A stretch of DNA of 64,000 bases, from positions 1 through 64,000 of the forward strand of contig CAYNRU010000011.1 in NCBI GenBank assembly GCA_964399635.1, given 5' to 3'. The stretch is from UBA4615 sp964399635 (lineage in GTDB: Bacteria; Pseudomonadota; Gammaproteobacteria; Burkholderiales; Burkholderiaceae_E). A program made the position numbers and the translations under genes. Below are positions 50,659-59,545 of the stretch, in pieces; within the stretch, counting starts at the first letter, position 1, and every line of letters begins with the position of its first letter. The notes beneath the pieces are model-generated. The model was not told where the DNA came from. It saw nothing but the letters and a program-made list of their open reading frames with translations, and made no database searches.

Positions 50659-51408
50659 ATGGACGTCGAGATCGTCACGCTGTTTCCGGAGATGGTCGAG
50701 CACGCTGCGCGGTTCGGCGTGACCGGTCGCGCCATCGAGCGCGGGCTCTGGCGCCTGACCTGCCGCAACCCCCGCGACCATGCCACCGACGCCTATCGGC
50801 GCATCGACGACCGCCCCTTCGGTGGTGGCCCGGGCATGGTGATGATGGCCGAGCCGCTGTCGGCCTGCCTGGCCGCACTCCACGCGGCGCGCGAGGCCGC
50901 CGGGGCGCCCCGCGCCCGGGTGATCCACCTCTCGCCGCGGGGCGCGCCGCTCACGCAGCGCCGGGTGGCCGAGTTGTCCGCCGAGCCCGCGCTGGCGCTG
51001 CTGTGCGGCCGCTACGAGGCGATCGACCAGCGCCTGATCGACGCGGAGGTCGACGAGGAGCTCTCGGTCGGCGACTTCGTGGTGTCCGGCGGCGAGCTCC
51101 CGGCGCTGGCGCTGATCGATGCGGTCGTGAGGCTGCTGCCGGGCGTGATGACCGATGCCGACTCGGCGCAGCACGACTCCTTCTCGGATGGCCTGCTCGA
51201 GGGGCCGCATTTCACGCGTCCCGAGGTGTTCGCCGGCGTGCCGGTGCCGCCGGTGCTGATATCGGGCCATCATGCGCGGATCGCCCGGTGGCGCCGGGAG
51301 GCCTCGCTCCAGGTCACCGCCGAGCGTCGCCCCGAACTGGTGGAGCAGGCCCGCCGCGAGGGCCGGCTGTCGGACGCCGACGAAGCATTCCTGCGCAGAT
51401 TGAGCTAG
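50659..51408 (+). CDS. trmD: tRNA (guanine-N1-)-methyltransferase
   Basis: SPOUT-class trefoil-knot enzyme that makes m1G37 in tRNAs reading codons starting with C, preventing +1 frameshifts. The 249-residue product shows RPFGGGPGMVM near 53-63, the knot segment LLCGRYEAIDQR near 114-125, SVGDFVVSGGELPAL, and LLEGPHFTRP. The ATG at 50659 matches the family start (MDVEIVTLFPEM). Its stop codon overlaps a TAGAAT hexamer (51406-51411), which could contribute a promoter for rplS. Confidence 0.97.
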   Translation: MDVEIVTLFPEMVEHAARFGVTGRAIERGLWRLTCRNPRDHATDAYRRIDDRPFGGGPGMVMMAEPLSACLAALHAAREAAGAPRARVIHLSPRGAPLTQRRVAELSAEPALALLCGRYEAIDQRLIDAEVDEELSVGDFVVSGGELPALALIDAVVRLLPGVMTDADSAQHDSFSDGLLEGPHFTRPEVFAGVPVPPVLISGHHARIARWRREASLQVTAERRPELVEQARREGRLSDADEAFLRRLS

Positions 51409-51552
51409 AATGGCGGGCTTTGCAGCGTCCATCGCCGTCACCCGGTCCGTCCGGTCTGCGGTCGGGGTACGCCGCGAGCCGCCATCCTCTGCCCCGGGCA
51501 CATACAGCCTTTCTCCAACAATCCGGCGCACGATGGTCCTGGAGCGTCAGCC

Positions 51553-51942
51553 ATGAACCTGATTCAGCAGCTCGAGCAGGAAGAGATCGCCCGTCTGGGC
51601 AAGGTCATTCCCGTCTTCGCCCCCGGCGACACCGTGATCGTCAGCGTCAACGTGGTCGAGGGCACGCGCAAGCGTGTCCAGGCCTACGAGGGCGTCGTGA
51701 TCGCCAAGCGCAACCGCGGCCTGAACTCCTCGTTCATCGTCCGCAAGATTTCGTCTGGCGAAGGCGTGGAGCGGACCTTCCAGCTCTACTCGCCGCTGAT
51801 CGCCTCGATCGAGGTGAAGCGCCGCGGCGACGTGCGTCGCGCCAAGCTCTACTACCTGCGCCAGCGTTCGGGCAAGTCGGCCCGGATCAAGGAAAAGCTG
51901 CCCGGCCGTGTCGCGGCCGCGCCGGCAGCGCAAGGCCAGTGA
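51553..51942 (+). CDS. rplS: Large ribosomal subunit protein bL19
   Basis: A 129-residue 50S protein at the subunit interface. The N-terminus LIQQLEQEEIARL, the FAPGDTVIVSVNVVEGTRKRVQAYEG block and YYLRQRSGKSARIKEKL are diagnostic. A short Ala/Gln tail is extra. It is separated from trmD by 144 nt without a gene. That spacer has no recognised terminator, only the TAGAAT at the trmD stop. Confidence 0.98.
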   Translation: MNLIQQLEQEEIARLGKVIPVFAPGDTVIVSVNVVEGTRKRVQAYEGVVIAKRNRGLNSSFIVRKISSGEGVERTFQLYSPLIASIEVKRRGDVRRAKLYYLRQRSGKSARIKEKLPGRVAAAPAAQGQ

Positions 51943-52012
51943 CGGCAACGGCCGCACCGCGAGCCGGCCTCTCGGCCGTCGCGCGGCACGGCCCGTCAGA
52001 TCCGGACGCGCG

Positions 52013-52720
52013 GTGAGCGCGTCCGAGCGCGCCACTCCGCGCCGCGCGATCTCAGATCCCCGGCACGCGCCGATCGACACCTTGTCCCCACGACCGCCTG
52101 CGGTCGGTGAGGATCGGCTGTCCGCGCAGGCGCTGCGCGAGCGCTTCAGGCACCCGCCCGACTGGGCCCCCGAAATCGTCGACGACCGCTGGCGCCTGGG
52201 CGGCGATCCGCCGCGCGCTGCCGCCGTGCTGGTGCCGCTGGTGATGCGTGAGGTCGGCCTGACGGTGCTGCTGACCGAGCGCACCGCGCACCTGAGCGCG
52301 CATGCCGGACAGGTGGCCTTTCCTGGCGGGCGTACCGAGCCATTCGACGCGTCGCCGGTCGCGACCGCGCTGCGCGAGACCGAGGAAGAGATCGGTCTTC
52401 CGCGCGCGCTGGTCGAGATCCTGGGCTCGATGCCGCAGTACCAGACCGGCAGCGGCTTCGTGGTGACGCCGGTCGTGGGCCTGGTGACGGCGGCGCACAC
52501 GCTGCGGCTCGACGGCAACGAGGTGGCCGAGACCTTCGAGGTGCCGCTGCGCTTCCTGATGGACCCGCAGAACCACCAGCGTCGCCTGTATCGCTGGGCC
52601 GACGGCGGGGAGCGCAGCTTCTTCGCGATGCCCTGGTCGGGCGACGACGGCCGCGAGCACTTCGTGTGGGGGGTGACCGCGGCGATGCTGCGAAACCTCT
52701 ACCGCTTCCTGGCCGCCTGA
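52013..52720 (+). CDS. NUDIX hydrolase, CoA pyrophosphatase NudL-like
   Basis: Hydrolyses CoA or acyl-CoA to 3',5'-ADP and 4'-phosphopantetheine. The 235-residue product carries the UPF0035/NudL segment LLTERTAHLSAHAGQVAFPGG followed by the Nudix helix with RETEEEIGL. A GTG at 52013 is the most likely start; the longer frame from 51908 overlaps rplS and is Arg-rich and unlike the family. The first 45 residues are poorly conserved-looking, so a later start is possible. It lies 90 nt before the CbiB-like gene. Confidence 0.85.
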   Translation: MSASERATPRRAISDPRHAPIDTLSPRPPAVGEDRLSAQALRERFRHPPDWAPEIVDDRWRLGGDPPRAAAVLVPLVMREVGLTVLLTERTAHLSAHAGQVAFPGGRTEPFDASPVATALRETEEEIGLPRALVEILGSMPQYQTGSGFVVTPVVGLVTAAHTLRLDGNEVAETFEVPLRFLMDPQNHQRRLYRWADGGERSFFAMPWSGDDGREHFVWGVTAAMLRNLYRFLAA

Positions 52721-52810
52721 GTCTCGCCGGCCGCCGGGGGCTGCGGGGAGTACCCGCGGCTTAGCCGATCGGAGCGCAGCGGGCGCAGCGCGCGTCGGCA
52801 TAATGTCGCC

Positions 52811-53884
52811 ATGGGATTTCTCGCACTCATCCTCGCGCTGGTCGTCGAGCAACTGCGCCCGTTGCCGCGCGACAACCCCGTCCACCGTGCGTCGGCCGTG
52901 GTCGCCGACGCGATCGCGGGCTCGACCGACGCCGGCCAGTGGCGCCACGGCGTGTTCGGCTGGGCGCTGGCGGTCGGCTTGGCGGTGGCCGCCGTCGCGG
53001 TCGCGCAAGCCGTGCTGGGCCTGCTCGGCCCGCTGCCGGTGCTCGCCCTGCATGTCGTCGTCCTGTATTTCACCGTCGGTTTCAGGCAGTTCAGCCACGC
53101 GTTCACCGAGATCCAGCTGGCGCTCGCCGCCAACGACCCGGAAGGTGCCCGCCAGGCCCTGCAGCGCTGGATCCGTCGCGAGGATCCGGGCTTCGTGGTG
53201 GGCGAGCTGCCGGTCGACGAGCTGTGCCGGATGGCCATCTCCCATGCGTTGATCGCCGCGCATCGGCATGTGTTCGGCCCGCTGTTCTGGTACATCCTGC
53301 TGCCCGGCGCGATCGGCCCGGTGCTCTACCGGGCGGCGCAGTTCCTCGCCGAGCGTTGGGCGCTCGGAGGGCATGCGTCCACAGCCGCGGCCGAGCCCGT
53401 GCCGGCCAGTGCGTCGCCTGCCGGCACGGCGATCGTGGCCGCGCCCGCCGTCGCTGCCGCCGCCGAGCCGTACGGCCAGTTCGCGCGGCGCGCCTACCGC
53501 TGGCTCGACTGGCTGCCGGTCCGGCTGGCCGCGGCGGGCTTCGCGATCGTCGGCAACTTCGAGGACGCGGTGTACTGCTGGCGTGCGGCGTCGGCGGTGC
53601 GCGGCGGCGACCCGCAGCGCCGCGTGCTGCTGATGACAGGGGGCGGGGCGCTCGGGCTGCGCCTGGCCGACCCGCGCCTGGAGGCCGACGTGCGCGACGA
53701 TGCCGCGGCGCTCGATGCCGATCCGTCGGTGTCGCCCGGCCCGGCGCCCGGCGGCTTCGACTGGCAGGGCGCCGAGCCCGACGCGACCGGCCTGCGCAGC
53801 GCGGTCGGGCTGGTGTGGCGCTCGGTCGTACTGTGGATCCTGCTGTTCGCGATGCTCACCATCGCCAACTGGCTGGGTCGCTGA
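52811..53884 (+). CDS. CobD/CbiB-family (AmpE-like) membrane protein
   Basis: A 357-residue integral membrane protein with N-terminal, central and C-terminal helices. The GFRQFSHAFTEIQLALAANDPEGARQAL block and the helix after it match the CobD/CbiB superfamily, as does GNFEDAVYCWR. True CbiB couples aminopropanol to cobyric acid in B12 synthesis. In Burkholderiales a copy in this NudL/RsgA context is usually annotated only as CobD/CbiB-like, and AmpE is a relative. The insert at about 195-225 is Ala/Pro-rich. Role in B12 synthesis is uncertain; no other cob gene is in the window. Confidence 0.75.
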   Translation: MGFLALILALVVEQLRPLPRDNPVHRASAVVADAIAGSTDAGQWRHGVFGWALAVGLAVAAVAVAQAVLGLLGPLPVLALHVVVLYFTVGFRQFSHAFTEIQLALAANDPEGARQALQRWIRREDPGFVVGELPVDELCRMAISHALIAAHRHVFGPLFWYILLPGAIGPVLYRAAQFLAERWALGGHASTAAAEPVPASASPAGTAIVAAPAVAAAAEPYGQFARRAYRWLDWLPVRLAAAGFAIVGNFEDAVYCWRAASAVRGGDPQRRVLLMTGGGALGLRLADPRLEADVRDDAAALDADPSVSPGPAPGGFDWQGAEPDATGLRSAVGLVWRSVVLWILLFAMLTIANWLGR

Positions 53885-53939
53885 CCGCCGTCGGCCCGCC
53901 TGCGGGCGCGGGGCGGCGGCGTGCCGGCGACGCGCCCGG

Positions 53940-54848
53940 TCAGCGCGGCTCGGCCTCGTCGCGCAGCTGGACGTAGAGCCCGTAGCGGCGCGGATCGATG
54001 GCGCCGGCCTCGAGCGCAGCGCGGATCGTGCAGCCCGGCTCGTGCCGATGGCTGCAGTTGTAGTACTTGCAGCTGCCGAGCAGTGGCTGGAACTCGCGCA
54101 GTCCGTGCTCGATCTCTGTCGCCGACAGGTGAACGAGTCCGAACAGCTGGAAGCCGGGCGAGTCGATCAGGCGCCCGCCGCCCTCGAGGTCGAACGCGCG
54201 CGTGAACGTGGTCGTGTGGCGCCCCGAGTGGAGCGCCTCGGAGATCGCCTGCGTCGCGAGTTCGGCGCCCGGCACGAGCAGGTTCACCAGCGTCGACTTG
54301 CCCATGCCACTCTGCCCGAGCAGCAGCGTCGTGCGGCCGGCGAGCACCGGGCGCAGCAGCGCGGTGGCGGCCTCGGGCTGCGCCTTGGCGGCGATCCGGT
54401 ACACCGGATAGCCCATCTTCGCGTACACGGCCAGGCGCGGCTCGATCGACTCCAGCGCCTGTGGCACGTCGGCCTTGGTGGCGATCAGCAGGCAGGTGAT
54501 CCCGGCACGCTCGGCCGAGATCAGCACCCGCATCAGCAGCTCCTCCGAGAAGGGCGGTTCGCCGCTGACGACGATCGCGGCCTGGTCGAGGTTGGCGGCG
54601 ATGGTCTTCTCACGACGCTGGTCGCTGCGGCGCAGCGCGTTGACCCGCGGCAGCACCCGCTCGATGACCGCCTGGCCCGCGCCGAGCTCGCGCCACTCGA
54701 CCCGGTCGCCTGCGACCACGTCGGCGTTGCGCCCCCGCGTGACGGCGCTGCGCTCGCCGCCGTCGTCGAGGCGCAGCCAGAACTGGCGACCGTAGGCGGC
54801 GAGCACGGTTGCCTGCGGCGGGACGGCCTGCGCGGTGGCCGCGCTCAC
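53940..54848 (-). CDS. rsgA: Ribosome small-subunit GTPase RsgA
   Basis: Circularly permuted GTPase that checks late 30S maturation and releases RbfA. The 302-residue product has an N-terminal OB-fold. G4 (ATKAD) comes before G1 (G178-QSGMGKST) and G3 (DSPGF), as expected for the permutation. The C-terminal zinc knuckle is C260-x4-C265-x-H267-x5-C273. Last of the minus-strand series M48 peptidase - phhB - rsgA (49-nt gap to phhB). Confidence 0.96.
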   Translation of the reverse strand: MSAATAQAVPPQATVLAAYGRQFWLRLDDGGERSAVTRGRNADVVAGDRVEWRELGAGQAVIERVLPRVNALRRSDQRREKTIAANLDQAAIVVSGEPPFSEELLMRVLISAERAGITCLLIATKADVPQALESIEPRLAVYAKMGYPVYRIAAKAQPEAATALLRPVLAGRTTLLLGQSGMGKSTLVNLLVPGAELATQAISEALHSGRHTTTFTRAFDLEGGGRLIDSPGFQLFGLVHLSATEIEHGLREFQPLLGSCKYYNCSHRHEPGCTIRAALEAGAIDPRRYGLYVQLRDEAEPR

Positions 54849-54897
54849 CGTGCCGCCCGGCGCGGCGGCAGAGGTGCCGCCGCGGGCAGGCGACAGG

Positions 54898-55254
54898 TCA
54901 TGCGCCGGGCCGCGCGGCGTAGATCGCGTCGCTGCGCGCCGCGCAGGCGAAGTCGCTGACCGTCACGCCGCCCGCCGAATGCGTGCTCCATCGGACGGTG
55001 CAGCGGTCGTAGCTCACCGCGAGGTCGGGATGGTGGTCCTGTCGATGGACCATCCACGCCAGCGCGTTGACGAAGGCCAAGGTCTCCCACCAGTCGGCGA
55101 AACGGAAGCTCGCCTGCAGTGCACCGCCCACGTGCGTCCAGCCGGGCAGCACGGCGAGCTGCGCGGCGACCGCCGCGGCGTCGAGCGCGTCCTTGCCGGT
55201 CCGGGGCGTGCACTCGGTCGACAGCAGCTCGGCGAGGCTCGATGGGGCGGTCAT
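54898..55254 (-). CDS. phhB: 4a-hydroxytetrahydrobiopterin dehydratase (PCD)
   Basis: Recycles the pterin cofactor of aromatic amino-acid hydroxylases by dehydrating 4a-hydroxytetrahydropterin. The 118-residue product has the PCD signature with H74-H75-P and the later H92 (STHSAGG), matching the three catalytic histidines. It sits between the M48 peptidase (18-nt gap) and rsgA, an order common in Burkholderiales. No phenylalanine hydroxylase is in the window, so it may serve another pterin or be a moonlighting protein. Confidence 0.93.
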   Translation of the reverse strand: MTAPSSLAELLSTECTPRTGKDALDAAAVAAQLAVLPGWTHVGGALQASFRFADWWETLAFVNALAWMVHRQDHHPDLAVSYDRCTVRWSTHSAGGVTVSDFACAARSDAIYAARPGA

Positions 55255-55272
55255 GGGGTCCTGTGTCCGGGT

Positions 55273-56571
55273 TCAGGACGCCGCGGCTGGCGATGCGGCC
55301 TCGCCGAGCGACGCCAGGCGATCGAGCCGGATCGCCGCGGGAGGGTGGGAGTCGTAGAACGCGGAGTGCACCGGATCGGGGGTCAGCGTCGCGGCGTTGT
55401 CCTCGTAGAGCTTGACCAGCGCGCGGCTCAGGTCCTCGGCGCTCGCCTGGCGCGCGGCGAAGGCGTCGGCCTCGAACTCGTGGCGGCGCGACAGCCAGCT
55501 CGCCAGCGGCTGCAGCACGAAGGTGAACACCGGCATCGCGAGGAAGAACAGCAGCAGCGCATAGGCGCCGACCGCATCGCCCGGCTGGGGCGTGACGCCC
55601 AGCCCCTGATAGAACCAGGGCCGGCCGGACAGCCAGCCGAGCAGCCACAGGCCCGCCAGGCTGATCGCGAAGGTCACGACGATGCGCTTGAGGATGTGAC
55701 GGTGCTTGAAATGGCCCAGCTCGTGGGCGAGCACGGCTTCGATCTCGTCGGGCGACAGGCGCGACAGCAGCGTGTCGAAGAACACGATCCGCTTGCCGCG
55801 CCCGAAGCCGGTGAAGTACGCGTTGCCGTGCGCCGATCGCCTGCTGCCGTCCATCACGAACAGGCCCTTCGAGGCGAACCCGCAGCGCGCGAGCAGCCGC
55901 TCCACGCGGTCGCGCACCGGCCCCGGCTCGAGCGGCACGAAGCGGTTGAACATCGGGGCGATCACTGTGGGGTACAGCACCAGCACGGCGAGGTTGAACG
56001 ACACCCACACCGCCCAGGTCCAGAGCCACCACAGGTCGCCCGCGCGCTCCATCAGCCACAGCACCGCGACCAGCAGCGGCAGCCCGAGCGCGACGGCGAG
56101 CAGCGCGCCCTTGGCCAGGTCGGCGAGGAAGAGCCTGGGTGTCATCCGGTTGAAGCCGAACTGCTTCTCGAGCCCGAACTGGCGGTACCAGGACAGCGGC
56201 AGGTCGATCGCCGCGGCCACCAGCGCGACGGCGCCCACCAGCAGCACCTGCCGCCAGAACGGCGCATCGGGCAGCGCGTCGCGCAGCAGCGCCGCGATGG
56301 CCCCGATCCCGCCGAGCACCGTGAAGCCGAGCAGCACGGCTGCGCCGAGCAGGGTCTCGACCATGCCCAGCCGCATCCGCGCGATGGTGTAGGCGGCAGC
56401 GCGCCGATGCGCGGTCAGCGGGATGCGCTCGGCGAACCGGGCGGGCACCGTGTCGCGGTGCCGCGCGACGTGGCGCGTCTGGCGGCTGGCGAGCCACAGC
56501 CGGGTCATCACCGACAGCAGCAGCGCTGCGAGGAACACGACGGACAGAGCGAGCGGTGGCGACAGCGGCAC
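55273..56571 (-). CDS. M48-family membrane metallopeptidase (Ste24/CAAX-type)
   Basis: Zinc endopeptidase in the inner membrane, about 432 residues. The catalytic motif is H283-E284-LG-H287 (LAHELGHFKHRHI), with a third zinc ligand expected in the later HEFEADAFA segment. Several helices precede and follow. Tissue-specific substrates are unknown; bacterial relatives act in membrane protein quality control. The start is uncertain: GTG at 56571 is the best placed, and the longer frame runs antisense through orn. First gene of the M48-phhB-rsgA series. Confidence 0.88.
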   Translation of the reverse strand: MPLSPPLALSVVFLAALLLSVMTRLWLASRQTRHVARHRDTVPARFAERIPLTAHRRAAAYTIARMRLGMVETLLGAAVLLGFTVLGGIGAIAALLRDALPDAPFWRQVLLVGAVALVAAAIDLPLSWYRQFGLEKQFGFNRMTPRLFLADLAKGALLAVALGLPLLVAVLWLMERAGDLWWLWTWAVWVSFNLAVLVLYPTVIAPMFNRFVPLEPGPVRDRVERLLARCGFASKGLFVMDGSRRSAHGNAYFTGFGRGKRIVFFDTLLSRLSPDEIEAVLAHELGHFKHRHILKRIVVTFAISLAGLWLLGWLSGRPWFYQGLGVTPQPGDAVGAYALLLFFLAMPVFTFVLQPLASWLSRRHEFEADAFAARQASAEDLSRALVKLYEDNAATLTPDPVHSAFYDSHPPAAIRLDRLASLGEAASPAAAS

Positions 56572-56668
56572 GGGCGGTATGGAGGCGGTAGGAGAGGGGA
56601 GCGGTGACGGCGGGACGCCGCCGAAGCGCTGCGGGGGGCCGTGAGACAATGCGCACGGAGAAAAAATT

Positions 56669-57241
56669 ATGTCACAGCCGGATCCCCCCGCGACGAACGA
56701 AACCCATCTGATCTGGGTGGACATGGAGATGACCGGCCTGCGGCCGGAGGTCGACCGCATCATCGAGGTCGCCGTCGTGGTCACCGACCGCGAACTCGCC
56801 ATCCTGGCCCGCGGACCGGTGCTCGCGATCCACCAGCCCGATGCGGTGATGGCCGCGATGGACGCCTGGAACACGGCCACCCACGGCCGCTCCGGCCTCA
56901 CCGCGCGGGTGCGCGAGTCCACGATCACCGAGGCGCAGGCGCAGGCCGAGCTCATCGCGTTCCTGCGGGAGTGGGTGCCCGCCGGCAAGTCGCCGATGTG
57001 CGGCAACTCGATCTGCCAGGACCGCCGCTTCATGGCGCGCACGATGCCGGAGCTGGAGTCTTATTTCCACTACCGGAACCTCGACGTCTCCACGGTCAAG
57101 GAGCTGTGCAAGCGTTGGCGGCCCGAGGTTGCGCGCGCGTTCGCCAAGCGCAGCGCGCACACGGCGATGGCCGACATCGAGGAGTCGATCGACGAGCTGC
57201 GCCACTACCGCGAGCACTTCTTCCGCCTGGCCGCGGCCTGA
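56669..57241 (+). CDS. orn: Oligoribonuclease
   Basis: DEDDh 3'-5' exonuclease that degrades 2-5-nt RNAs and pGpG, finishing RNA turnover and cyclic-di-GMP breakdown. The 190-residue product has D18 and E20 (WVDMEMTGL), the central GNSICQDRRF block, and the C-terminal HTAMADIEESI that supplies the catalytic His and Asp. GGAGA lies 7-11 nt before the ATG. A GACAAT -10-like hexamer (56643-56648) precedes it. The AEC permease gene follows after 7 nt. Confidence 0.97.
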   Translation: MSQPDPPATNETHLIWVDMEMTGLRPEVDRIIEVAVVVTDRELAILARGPVLAIHQPDAVMAAMDAWNTATHGRSGLTARVRESTITEAQAQAELIAFLREWVPAGKSPMCGNSICQDRRFMARTMPELESYFHYRNLDVSTVKELCKRWRPEVARAFAKRSAHTAMADIEESIDELRHYREHFFRLAAA

Positions 57242-57248
57242 CGCGCGG

Positions 57249-58136
57249 GTGAGCTTCGCGCTCATCGAACGGATCGCCGGCATCATGGTGCCGGTGCTGA
57301 CGCTGACCGTCGTCGGGTGGCTGTACGCACGCCGCTTCGCGCCGGACATGTCCTCGATCAACCGGGTCAACATGGACCTGTTCGCGCCCGCGCTGATCTT
57401 CTCGGCGCTGGCGAGCCGAGGCTTCAGCATTTCCGAGAACCGCTGGCTGCTGCTCGCCTCGGCGCTGATCGTGCTGGGCTCGGGCGTGCTGGCCTTCGGG
57501 GTGGCACGCATCGCGTCGGTGTCGGTACGCACCTTCGTGCCGCCGATGATGTTCAACAACTGCGGCAACATGGGCCTGCCGCTCGCGGTGCTCGCCTACG
57601 GCCCGACCGGGCTCGCGCCTGCGGTCGCGATGTTCGTGGTGTCCAACGCGATCCACTTCACGGTCGGCGCCAGGCTGGTCGATCCGCGTGCCTCCGTCGG
57701 CAAGCTGCTGCTCACGCCGATGAACGTCGCGACCGCCGCCGGCTTCGCGGTCGCGGCCACCGACCTGCCGCGGCCCGAGATCGTGATGAGCACGCTCAGA
57801 CTGATGGGCGACGCGATGATTCCGCTGATGCTGTTCGCCCTCGGCGTGAGGATGGTGTCGGTCAACCGCGGCAGCTGGCGGATCGGATTGCTGGGCGCGG
57901 TGGTCTGCCCGCTCGCGGGGCTCGCTGTCGCAATGCTGGTCGACCGGCTCCTGCCGCTCACCGAGGCGCAGCGCGGGCTGATGTACATCTTCGCGAGTCT
58001 GCCGCCGGCGGTGCTGAACTTCATGGTCGCCGAGCGCTACGGCCGCGAGCCGGGCAAGGTCGCGGCGATGGTGCTGGTCGGCAACATCGCCTCGGTGCTG
58101 TTCGTGCCGATCGGCCTGGCGATGGCGCTGCGCTGA
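57249..58136 (+). CDS. AEC-family permease (auxin-efflux-carrier type)
   Basis: A 295-residue membrane protein with about ten helices in two five-helix halves. It has the family pattern MMFNNCGNMGLPL near residues 99-111 in the first half's broken helix and NFMVAERYG in the second. Bacterial members move malate or other small carboxylates, but the substrate cannot be told. The GTG at 57249 starts 7 nt after the orn stop; the longer frame lies inside orn. It is convergent with the MATE gene with a single base between stop codons. Confidence 0.85.
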   Translation: MSFALIERIAGIMVPVLTLTVVGWLYARRFAPDMSSINRVNMDLFAPALIFSALASRGFSISENRWLLLASALIVLGSGVLAFGVARIASVSVRTFVPPMMFNNCGNMGLPLAVLAYGPTGLAPAVAMFVVSNAIHFTVGARLVDPRASVGKLLLTPMNVATAAGFAVAATDLPRPEIVMSTLRLMGDAMIPLMLFALGVRMVSVNRGSWRIGLLGAVVCPLAGLAVAMLVDRLLPLTEAQRGLMYIFASLPPAVLNFMVAERYGREPGKVAAMVLVGNIASVLFVPIGLAMALR

Positions 58137-58137
58137 G

Positions 58138-59526
58138 TCAACCCAGGGCCGGCGCCGGGCCGGCCCGCGCGATCCGCCTGCGCGCCGTCCGCTCGAACAG
58201 CAGGGCCAGCGCCGCTGCCGCGCAGGCCACCGCCCCAACCGCCGCGATCCAGAATCCGGCGACGCCCAGCTCCAGCCCGAAGGCGAGCCACCAGCCGCCG
58301 CCCAGCCCCACGCCCCACAGCGCAAACGCGAAGATCAGCATCGGCGCGACCGCCACCTTCCAGGCGCGCAGCGCGAACGCGATCACGCACTGCAGCGCAT
58401 CGAACACGTGATAGGCAGCCACCAGCCCCAGCAGCGAGACGGCGACGCGCGCCACGCCCGGCTCGCTCGTGTAGGCAGCCACCAGGGGTTCGCGCAGCCA
58501 CCACAGCAGCGCCGACGCGGCGAGCGCCAGCCACAGCACCAGCCGCACGCCCTGCCAGGCGATGCGTCGCGCGCCCCGCGGGTCGTCGGCACCCAGCGCC
58601 TGCGCGGCGAGCACGCCGGCCGCGCCGGACAGCGCGAGCGGCAGCATGTACAGCGTCGCCGCGACGTTGGCGACGATCGCATGCCCGCCGACCGTGTCGG
58701 TGCCCATCCGCGCGACCAGCAGCGTGACGAGGTTGAAGGCGGTCACGTCGATCAGGTACATCCCGCCGGTCGGCAGGCCCAACCGCAGCAACTCTCGCAG
58801 CGCGCGCGGCTGCGGCCGGCCGATGCCCTGCATCGCGAAGCGCCGGTAGAAGCCGTCGCGGCGCAGCAGCAGCCAGCCGATGATCGCCGACACCCAGAAC
58901 ACGACGGCGGTGGCGACCCCGCAGCCGGCCCCGCCCATCGCCGGCACCGCCGGCAGGCCGAGCGTGGGGATGGGGTCGCTGCCCTGCATGAACAGCAGGT
59001 TCAGCGGGATCTTGCAGACCGGCCCGAGCAGGTTGATCGCCATCACGACCCGCGGCCGCGACACCGCCGCGTTGAAGGTGGTGAAGGCGCGGAACCACAG
59101 CGCCGCGGGCAGGCCGAAGGCGAGCGCGGTCAGGTACAGCGACACGCCGTCGGCGACGCCCGGCTCCGCCCGCGCGAGCCACAGCAGCGGCTGCGGGAAC
59201 GCGAGCGCCGCCCAGCCGGGCAGCAGCAGCGCGGCGGCCAGCCACTGCCCCTGGCGCCAGGTGCGGCCGACCTCCAACGGACGCCCGGCACCGAAGTGCT
59301 GGGCGGCCACCGGCGAGATCGCCTGCAGCGTGCCCATCAGGCCGACGAACACCATGTAGTAGATGCTCGAGCCGATCGCGACGGCGGCAAGGTCCTGCGC
59401 CGACAGGTGGCCCGCCATCACGTTGTCGATGATGCCGTTTGCCATGACCGCGAGTTGGCCGATGAACATCGGCCAGCCGAGCGCGACGATCGCGCGGGTG
59501 CCGCCCGCGCCGCGTGAGCCGGTCAT
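58138..59526 (-). CDS. MATE-family multidrug efflux transporter
   Basis: A 462-residue exporter with twelve predicted helices in two MatE halves (about 12-190 and 235-400). The first helix reads ALGWPMFIGQLAVMANGIIDNVMAGHLSAQDLAAVAIG, typical of NorM-like pumps. It probably couples Na+ or H+ entry to export of cationic drugs. It is preceded by the glycosyltransferase gene (19-nt gap), with which it probably shares a transcript. The ATG at 59526 is chosen because the longer frame runs into that gene. Confidence 0.9.
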   Translation of the reverse strand: MTGSRGAGGTRAIVALGWPMFIGQLAVMANGIIDNVMAGHLSAQDLAAVAIGSSIYYMVFVGLMGTLQAISPVAAQHFGAGRPLEVGRTWRQGQWLAAALLLPGWAALAFPQPLLWLARAEPGVADGVSLYLTALAFGLPAALWFRAFTTFNAAVSRPRVVMAINLLGPVCKIPLNLLFMQGSDPIPTLGLPAVPAMGGAGCGVATAVVFWVSAIIGWLLLRRDGFYRRFAMQGIGRPQPRALRELLRLGLPTGGMYLIDVTAFNLVTLLVARMGTDTVGGHAIVANVAATLYMLPLALSGAAGVLAAQALGADDPRGARRIAWQGVRLVLWLALAASALLWWLREPLVAAYTSEPGVARVAVSLLGLVAAYHVFDALQCVIAFALRAWKVAVAPMLIFAFALWGVGLGGGWWLAFGLELGVAGFWIAAVGAVACAAAALALLFERTARRRIARAGPAPALG

Positions 59527-59545
59527 CGCGGTCGCCCCTGCACGA

